From contig RSEF01000018.1 of the NCBI GenBank assembly GCA_003993805.1, positions 3,605,381-3,669,380 of the forward strand: 64,000 nt of DNA, given 5' to 3'. This document shows, piece by piece, positions 55,601 through 64,000 of the stretch; position 1 is the first letter of the stretch, and the number at the start of each line of letters is the position of its first letter. The translations under genes and the position numbers were made by a program. Origin of the DNA: Himantopus leucocephalus. Lineage: Eukaryota; Chordata; Aves; Charadriiformes; Recurvirostridae. The notes below the pieces were generated by a model. That model made no database searches and was not told the DNA's origin. It saw nothing but the letters and a program-made list of their open reading frames with translations.

Positions 55601-58600
55601 CGTGCAGCTCAGACCGCGGGATCACAACAAGAAACGCCTTGATTGGACAGTTCTTCTTGTAAAATCAATAAAGCAGCCTGGTAGTACCATCTCCTTTATT
55701 TTTGTAACCTTTAGATGCATCCAAACACAGCAAAAATCTCAAAATATCTAGGTTTACTGCTGGATAATCCCGAGGCTGTCCAAGGAGTCTGGACGGGTTG
55801 AATCTGTGAGCTGCCAGGTGAGATATATTGTTAATAATGAACTTCACCCGAGACTTCAAGCTGAAGACTCAGTGGTGTAGAAGTACAGAAGGAGCATGTG
55901 CCTGAAACCATAACGCCTCTTAGAAGGAATTATTTTATTTATAGAGAGATTTATGGAGCGTTCATGTTACTTGTTTCTGGAAATTTCTTGTAAGAGGCCT
56001 CCAGTGTTCAAAAAGCTAATTTTAGAAATGGATACCCTTTCCTATTCTTTTGTTAACGACCCCCAAAAAAAGCCAACTGGGTTACGGAGGCATGATTTTT
56101 CTGGACAGACATCTTGAGAATTTGTCTCCTCCTCGTTGCTCAGTTTATGCAATTATATTGAGCTGTTTATGTAGATGCCTGGACGCTTTGCTGCTGACTC
56201 CACAGAAAAAAATCTCAATGTTTTCTTTTGAGACTGCTTTTCAGTGCCAGGGTAATGTCTCTGGGTGGATTCACACCTTGGAGATGACCTCCTCAGCATA
56301 TTAACTTGCCAGCCAGACCATTAAATCTGGGGGGAATAAACAATGGCAGGTCCTAATGGAGCAATTCTGCATGTGTTGGCTCTGCGTGGTCGTTCCTTCC
56401 ATTCCCTCTAGCAGGCAAACATTCTTATTTCTGATTTATGTTACTGAAGGGGAGACATGTTCTGGGTGTCCTCTCTGTATATCACGGCTTTAAATGGGAT
56501 TCACTGAATAGCCCCGTAAAAAGAAGGCCACGGTTTACCAGGTGATTCAAAACTTAAAAGGCTGCCATGAAACCGGACAAACTCTAAGCCCATTTAGTCC
56601 TCGTGCTTCTCAACACAAAAGTGACAAAAATGATCTTGCACTTGGATTATTTCGACTTCACTGTGAAAGTTCTGTGGGCCATAAATTTTTCTCATTTGTT
56701 TCTTTATTTTAAAGGGTGATAGAAATTAATTAGGAACGTACTCCCTTCCACAGGGAGGAATATTATCAAGATAAAATGTCGTTTACTAGTATGGAAAAAG
56801 AAATGCAACAAAAGTGAGTCAAGCAGAGGGGTAAGTTAAATTTAAGATTCTGTTAGGCAGAGAGCAGCTACGGGAGATTTCTCCTACCCTGAAACGGCCG
56901 TATCAATGTTGAACTGATGTTCCTCCCCACCTTCAGTCTGCTTTATTGTTTCATTAGAAAATCAGACGAAGAGCGGGAAGCTGCAAGCTTTCAGGCACCA
57001 AAGCTTTCGCTGTTAAAACCCTTCACAAAACTTTCAGCAGGACCTCTTCCTCACTACCATTTACTTAAGCTGTTTATCCTCTCCAGATTCTGTTTGAATT
57101 AATAGCGAATGAGTATGCTAAAGTAAGTTAAGTCATGCTGCATCCATCTATTTAAAAAATAATGAATTAAGCTTTCTTCCGCATGTTATGTTGTGTATCA
57201 GCTGGGCCTTTTTTTAGGTGATGGCGTTCTCCATGTATGGCATCTGTGTATTGAACCTTTTCTGGCACTAGCCAGAATTTAGACTGGTAAAGAAGAAACA
57301 ATCCAAGAAGAAATTAAGACTGAATTCATAAATATACAGAAGTATGCAGAAATTTTCCCCTTGGGGGGGAAAAAAAAAAGGAAAACATTTGAAAAATGTG
57401 GGTTTTTTGGAACGTAAGAAAGGCCAAAGTGTTTTACGCATTTTGTAATGCTTCAGTTGAGGTGTAGGGGATACGCACGTGCTCCTCAGTACTCTCCGCT
57501 GAGGTTCTACTCTGCTTTTTCATGCTTGCACAGTGTCTGGAAATTTAGTCCCTCCCTGCTCACTTTCCCTCTCCGGTTATGCACACACTTTGGAGATCTC
57601 CGGCCATCCAGACCACGTGCGGGCTGGAAGTATCTCATTTCTCCACCTCAGCACAGGCACAAAACAAACACACGTGGATGTCTCGGGAAGGCTGTCCTCC
57701 TCTCCCGGAGTGCCCAGCTACAGCGTGCAGCTCGGGAGGTGGTGAAGGCACTCCCTCATGTCACCTTGATTAGTGCCAGGAGCCTTGAAGTCTTCCATCT
57801 TCACTGCTGCCTCTCAGCCTCGGTGTTTTCATCTCAACCGCTGCAACTCGAGACCTCCTGACTTTGTTTTCTAAATGCGTTTAGCACCTCAGATGGCTTG
57901 TGAGTCAGGGAATTCCAGCACGCTGCAAAAATTATCACTTTCAATACAAGTTAAGCACGTTTTGACTCTGTACCTAAGACTTTTATTTGGGCTTTGGCAT
58001 AGGCCATTAAAACTTGTCCTTTTCCTAATTGCTCTCCTTAAATTAAATACTTCAGCCATAAAGCATGCACCGACGGGCAGTAATGAAAAAGCCTTTCCAT
58101 AGCTGAATTGTACAGGGAGGTACTCTTGAGATGTTCAGGTCTAAATTAATTATTCTGTCCTCTGGTCAGACCGACTTCGTGACTTTGTGAAGGCATTTGA
58201 CAGCAGCTGTGCTGTTCACCTGACTCCCGGGAGCGGGAGCTGTAACAGTGCTGGAATTGTGTGTGCGCTTGTAAGGGCTTGTATATTAAAGTTACAAACA
58301 TGGCAAGTGTCATAAGGAAGAGCAGTATCCTCTTACTACAACATTTGACAGAACTGAAAAAAAACTAGAGAGCTTTGAGCCTTAAAGGCTTGTTTTTAAC
58401 ACATGAAATGGAGTGAATGAGTACGTGGATCAATTAACTTAAAAAGCAGATGTCATTGTCTGCCTCTCCGCAGCCCATCAGCTGAACAGGGTTATTGAAC
58501 CTTCGTTTTCTTTCCTTCTAGTTGTGGATGGACACGCAGGGGATGGACGTGCAGCTGGGGAGAAGACTTGGCTTGGTTATTAACCTGCCTCCGAAGGCTG

Positions 58601-58981
58601 CAGCCGCTGCTTGCTCCAGACACCCGCAGCCACTGCCCAAGCGCTGGGGAGGGCTCGTTTGGGGTACGGAGAAGACAAAGGTTGGAACAGGACTGGGACA
58701 TTGCAAAATCTTTTAAAATGAGTAAGACTTTAGTTGTCTAATAGTGATGGCGTGCTTGCTGAAAGCGTTCTGAGTAGTCCAGCCGCACCAGGCTGCATCA
58801 CTTAGGAGACAAGTCTTTTCCAGTTGTGTCCAAGGCCCCGAAAGGTGGGGACAGCGTGCGTACATCCCAGCCAGCTTTGCTCACGCAGCATCCAGCGCTT
58901 CGGGTTCATATCAGTGCAACAAGTTAAAAATCTGTCTCTAAATTAGCTGCCTTGAAATTGAGAAATATTCTTCTGTTGGGA

Positions 58982-59022
58982 AGAATGCAGGTGTGGAAAG
59001 AATGCAGGTGTGGAAAGAATGC
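58982..59022. repeat. 17-bp tandem repeat, 2.4 copies
   Basis: AGAATGCAGGTGTGGAA occurs twice in perfect tandem followed by a partial AGAATGC. Intergenic microduplication. Confidence 0.85.
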
Positions 59023-60902
59023 TTAATGGGCTTATCTAATCCCAGTCTCCTTCAGAAGTACCAGCCTCACCATAAATATTAGATTAAGTTCTTTTTAGAG
59101 ATAATAGCCAAGAATGCTTCCTAACCACATGAGGATTTACCATTCCTAAACAGCTAAAAAGCTGAAACTAAGCTGAAATATGAAAACTCCATAAACCCGA
59201 GCATTTTGCAGCATTGGCGTGTTGTAACTAAACGCCCCCCTCAGTATTTGGGCCCAGGCTTAAACCAGCCCTCGGTGGGGACGTTCACAAGGGACTCGGG
59301 TGGAGATTGCTAGTCCTCTCTAATTCTGCCAAGAAAGTTTAAGATTGTTATTATGGTACCGGAGTTAACTGCAGCCTTTTTCTAGTCTTAATCCTCCTTA
59401 GGGACTGCTCCTGTTCGCGTCTGATAGCCGGGGAAGGTTTCTGCTGGGGTAGTGCCACCAGCCTGCAGGCACCTCCCGCGCCCCGCTGCAGCACCGCTGT
59501 CGGCTCACCGCGCGCTTCTCCCTCCAGGAGACGGTTACTCTAAACAGCAGAGATGGTGTTTATCCTCGGGGCCAGGACTCCATCAATTTGTCCAGTTTAT
59601 GTTGGGAAGAAGCAGTAAAACTGACGCTTACAAGAATTCCGACTGCACGCGCTCCCGCCGAGGATGCCAAGAAAGCCCTTGTGTCCCTCGGCCCCTCACA
59701 AGGTGGGCGGCAGAGACCACCCCAGCAGGAGGTTCGGGGTATGGCGGGGGCTGGACGGGGTGCTCTGGCTGTCAAATCCAAAACGCGGTCAGCAGCTGGG
59801 ACGGGGAGGACACATCTGCCAGCTCTGGAGACTCTAAGGAGGTGGTGGCAGCAGAAAAGACTCCCTGGGGGAATGGGAGATAATATTTGGGCTCTTTTGT
59901 GGGACTCAGCAAGACGTTACAGGTAATGGGAAGGATGAGATCTCCTGTTGCTGAAGAGGTGCTGAGAAGGAGCAAATGCTAAATCCAGGTAACGGCGAGT
60001 GCTGACCAGTGATGTCCAACATCCCAGATGGCACGAGATGGGGACTGGTATCACACGGGTACATGTGATGGGGAAAGGTAACACTAACTGATGGCCCGGG
60101 GGCTTCAGCAGAGTGTGCGAACCTTTCACAAGAAGAGGCTGAAATAGTTTTTAGAGACATTTCACTTAGTATTGAGACTCGAGATCAGCTGGCAGCGCTT
60201 CTCCAGCCCTCCTTTGCTGACAGGACTCTGTCGCTGTCGACTTTTCGTAGCTTCTTGGGTACCAGTAAGGAAAGGAGGCTGACAGGAGAGGCAGAAAATT
60301 CACGCTGCCCTGGTGTGCTGCAGAAAGACGCGTTGACAGGGGCGCTTAGCAGGAAGAAAAGATCCTGACAGCATTGTTGTCATCCTCTTCCCAGCACAGT
60401 ACCTCCAAAATCCAGCAGAAAAGGGAAGGGAATCAGTGTGTGGCTGCCTCAGTGGCACAGAAACCTGAGAGATGCCCAGCAGGGAGGGCCAGAAAGCACA
60501 AAGGCAAGCCTGAATGGTTAAAACAGACTTTTGTTGTTTGTTTCTAGATTTAAAGCTCCCCTGGAACTCGACAAGCTAATTTGCAGAAATGTTTTGCGCA
60601 AAGCCTTACTTTAAAGCAGAACATTTCAAGAAGAGTAGTTAGAAAAACTGCAGTTAAGGAACCACTTTGATGAAATGCCACCTCCTTGGCAAGACAGGTA
60701 AGGGGATCGGATCGGTGACTGTCTGGCAGCAGGGGTGAAGCCGTGGTGTCCCCGGGCTGAGTGCTCGCATGGGGTGGCAGCAGGAGCCGGCCCCGCTGCC
60801 TGGGGGGGCAACTGCTCCGCTGTGCCGTGGTCTCCCTAAAAATCACAGCCCCGGGAGTGGAAGTGGCCCCGAATACACAAGCGTGAACCCTCCAGGGCAT
60901 AA

Positions 60903-60965
60903 TGTATGTAGTGCCCATGAAACTAAGGGGGAGAATGAAGCAAAGTCACTTGCCCGGTTTAAGGC
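60903..60965 (-). mobile_element. Possible MIR SINE remnant
   Basis: GAAACTAAGGGGGAGAATGA then AAGTCACTTGCCCGGTTTA resembles the MIR core in reverse. Short and diverged. Confidence 0.3.
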
Positions 60966-63900
60966 AGCTACTTTATTGACGTACTGTTTAATTGTTTTGC
61001 TAAATTAGATGTCTCAGCCTTATTAATATAGAAGAAATTACTAACTGAAGAGAAAACTCTAATTCTAGCCCGTATGTTAACTTGATTCTTTTTCCTGGGG
61101 GGCAGGGAGAGAATATCCCATAACACTTCTCTACTTGAAATCACAGGATCTCTTGAAGAGCTGCCTTATGCCTTGCCCTTGTTAAAATAAAAAAAAAAAA
61201 TCAACTAGATCCCACCAGGAGCTTCCTCATCTGCTCAGCAGCCCAGACTCAGAATGGACGAGCTCCATTAATTTGGAGCAGTTTGGCAAAATATTCAATT
61301 AAGGACCCAGTGGAGTACTCGACTAGTTATCATTCCAGATCGTTTGTTCTGCCTGTTTGAGAGTTACAACCCTCGACAGGTTTGGATTCCATTTCATTCA
61401 ACAATTCTGTAACCACGGGTAACTGCAGAAATGACGTGGCTTTGTGCTGCTGCGAGGAGGCTGTCAAGGTTGTCAAGTTTTAAAATCAACCTGCTTTGAT
61501 GGCTCTTCTGTTCTGCAGAATTTACCTTGCAGACTTCGCCCTGCAAAACCTGTTTAAAAATTATTTTCCTTTTTTGCAGCATTTAAACTAAAAGCGAAAT
61601 ACCAGAAGTTCATGGATGCCTTTGTAAAAGACTGGTATGTCTCCAGACGTACAAGATCTGGCTTATTCTAATGTCTTCTCCCTAACAGAAAAAGTAAGTT
61701 TACTTTGGTCTGAAGCACATTGTGAAGGATGAGGTTCAGTACAGACTCTTCCTCCTCCTCATTTTGTGCGTACTACAGACAGGATCGGAGGAGCCGCTAG
61801 CTCTTGGAGGCTCTAAACATTTTTCACTTTGGAATTGCAAAGGGGATAAATCTGCCTGTGGTCAGCAAAGGTTTCAAGGATTTGCTTTTTCTTTTTTCCT
61901 CCTTTCTGAACATCTGCGGTTGACTTCCATGCTAGGAGGAGGGGACCCTTCTCACCAGCGTGTGCCAGCTGACAGCCGAATCCCATGGGCGTACCTGCGG
62001 TGGTCATTACACCCGACTGGTACTGTGCATGAAAAATATCATGTGTTAAATTAATCTAGGACAAAGGATAAAAGCCCAAAGCAAAATAATTATTTAAAAT
62101 CTGTTCACTAATTTTTAAAAATTAAGTTGTGCTCATCTTGAGTCAAATGCTACTTCCCATTTAAGTCCTACCCTCAAAAGCCCTCCCAAAAAGTCCTCAA
62201 AATCCTTTCCGTTACAAGCCTGCCTGAGTTCTCATACAGATACTTGATGTTCTTGGTGCAACAGTAAAGGCATGACAATAAGCTGTAAATGCTTATTTTT
62301 GTCTTGAGCACTGCCTTGCAGACTCCCCAGAGCCCCTGGAAATTAGTCCAGGCTCCAGAAAGCATCCTCTGGGTGATAAACTTGCTTCCTAAGCCTTAAA
62401 TTATCAAAAACCTCAAACAGAAGAAACCATGTGCCCAGTGACTGTGTTACATCAGCAGCAACGGACAAATGACAAGGGCTCGAAAGCCGTTCTCCTGCTC
62501 GCACTTACGGGGCTCTATTAGATGCTCGTACTTTGCTATGCTGTCTGTAATGGCTTTTTTTTTTTAATCAGATGAGAATTTGTGCCTGAGTGTTTACGGG
62601 TGAGCTGTTTCTAATTAAACGTCTCGCTGGAGCCTGATGGCAGCTTCAGAGAGATCTTGATGCCCACGAAGGCGAACGCGGGAGGATCGGAGTGAGCAGC
62701 GAGTAGGGACCAAAGCCATGCCACCGCCAGGCGAAGAGCAAGTGCCACCTTGATGGCTGAAGTCGAAGACTAGAGAGAAAGCGTTCCTGCTCCCCCCCGG
62801 CACTGTGGGTAAGCAAAGGTTTTCAAATCCGGGGAAGGTGAGCACTGTTTTGGAAGGCTAAATTTAGCAGTGACTAAACGAGCTCTTAATTAACCAGATA
62901 TTCCCCCTGCTTGCCTTTCCAAATTATTCAATAACTGAACAATTATAATGAGCTCAGCAAGTAATTACTATCCATTCCGGGCGCTGCCCTCGCCAACTGC
63001 AGCCTTCGAAACCACCAGCTGTTAATGTGCCGGGAAATGAAGTCCATCAAGTGTGAGTCAAATAATTGAAAACTGAACAGGAAAAAACCGCGCAGGTTCA
63101 GAGGCAATGTAAGGAAAACTGCTCCCCCGTGCTGAGTCCTTAAGGGTGTAGACCCTTCCAGACTGAAGATCCATCATAAAAATTAGTAGTGTGGATTGAA
63201 GCTGCAGTAGTATGTTCCCGTGGGTGCTCTGGCAAAGATAGAAAGGTTCCTGCTGGTTATTCTGCCTCACAAGCTTTACAAAGCCTCGCTGGGGGCGAAT
63301 GTGCATCTCTCGAGAGGGGAGCCGCTGCCTCACTCACTGACCAGAAAGGAGAAAACAGAAGGTAAAGCCCAAATCCTCTGAGAACGCAAGTCTTAAAGAT
63401 ATTTCTAGTTGCAGCGGGGTAAAAGTTGTCGGATTGTGAATCCAGCCATTTACTGGTCTGAGCAATATTTTAAACAAGAACAAGCTCAAGTGCATTGAAG
63501 CTTTTCGCCCGTGTCCTGATTTTGAAAACACATTTGAAGATGTTTCACAAGCATTTCTTTTCACGGCCCATCGGTTGTATTGGTTCAGCTGCCTGGGGGT
63601 GGACCGTGAATCTGATCGGGACAAGAAATAATTATTTTTGGCTGGACTGGAAAAAAAACCACCCCACCAATCCGATAAAGTAAAACAGCTTAATCCTTTA
63701 AAACCACAAGGCTGCAAAACCAGATGTACCAGCCTAAATGAGGTGACAGAGGTGGTTGAAGCTGGAGCAACAGTAAAGGAAAAGCTTGTCAAATTATACT
63801 GCTAGCTATATAAACATAACTTCTCTAATGTAGTTGAAGGATTTGCTTATAGCAATCACACTTGCAGAAACATGCCCGCTTTCTGATTAGGTTGTGCAAA

Positions 63901-64000
63901 TCAATGGAGACTTCTGCCTTCTCTGTGGGCAACCTGAAAGAGCAGATTTGAAATTCAGGAGGTTATGAAATTTCCCCAAAGCCTTGACACTCTCTCTGGG

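Larger units (their letters stand above)
52661..64000. other. Intergenic stretch, no gene recognised
   Basis: 11.3 kb without a recognisable coding exon. The open frames (up to 143 codons at 59452-59883) overlap one another in GC-richer stretches and resemble no family I know. It contains a 17-bp tandem repeat at 58982 and a weak MIR-like piece at 60903. Non-coding RNA exons cannot be judged from sequence alone. Confidence 0.6.

Noticed and set aside
57448..57861. Plus-strand frame of 137 codons in the intergenic stretch
   Set aside because: No recognisable domain and competing open frames in other phases; no evidence for a gene.

Overview
This is a vertebrate nuclear window, most probably avian. 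It carries spliced protein genes with long introns, CR1 non-LTR retrotransposon pieces on both strands, weak MIR-like SINE remnants, and a head-to-head HEXD/OGFOD3 pair that is also adjacent in human (17q25.3). A non-avian sauropsid cannot be ruled out from the sequence alone. There are no prokaryotic, viral or CRISPR features.

Layout. Positions 1-507 lie downstream of HEXD and hold a possible polyadenylation signal. Positions 508-8567 (minus strand) hold a complete 12-exon hexosaminidase D gene (HEXD), 477 codons plus stop, with every splice junction in phase. Positions 8568-8960 are a GC/CpG-rich spacer of 393 bp between the two start codons, likely a shared bidirectional promoter. Positions 8961-50087 (plus strand) hold OGFOD3, a membrane-anchored 2-oxoglutarate/Fe(II) oxygenase-like protein; eight coding exons are located. 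The stretch of about 51 codons that should carry the first iron ligands (HxD) was not found. It should lie in the intron that contains the window's only large gap, 100 N at 29988-30087. Positions 50088 to about 52660 are a probable OGFOD3 3' UTR with three AATAAA hexamers. From there to 64000 I recognise no gene.

HEXD removes terminal N-acetyl-galactosamine/glucosamine residues and is reported as nucleocytoplasmic. OGFOD3 is a putative prolyl-hydroxylase-like membrane enzyme. They share a promoter region but no evident pathway.

The most striking unexplained pattern is technical. Eleven isolated single N characters, at ten loci, each sit between two near-identical adjacent copies of 9-161 bp. 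They look like two haplotypes of one locus placed in tandem rather than true duplications. One lies in the HEXD/OGFOD3 promoter and one inflates an antisense open frame. True sequence-level oddities include a 115-bp direct repeat 1.24 kb apart in an OGFOD3 intron, a perfect 13-bp-stem hairpin, an AATAAA inside the last codons of HEXD, and an overlapping upstream ORF at the HEXD start. I did not find a convincing new biological system.
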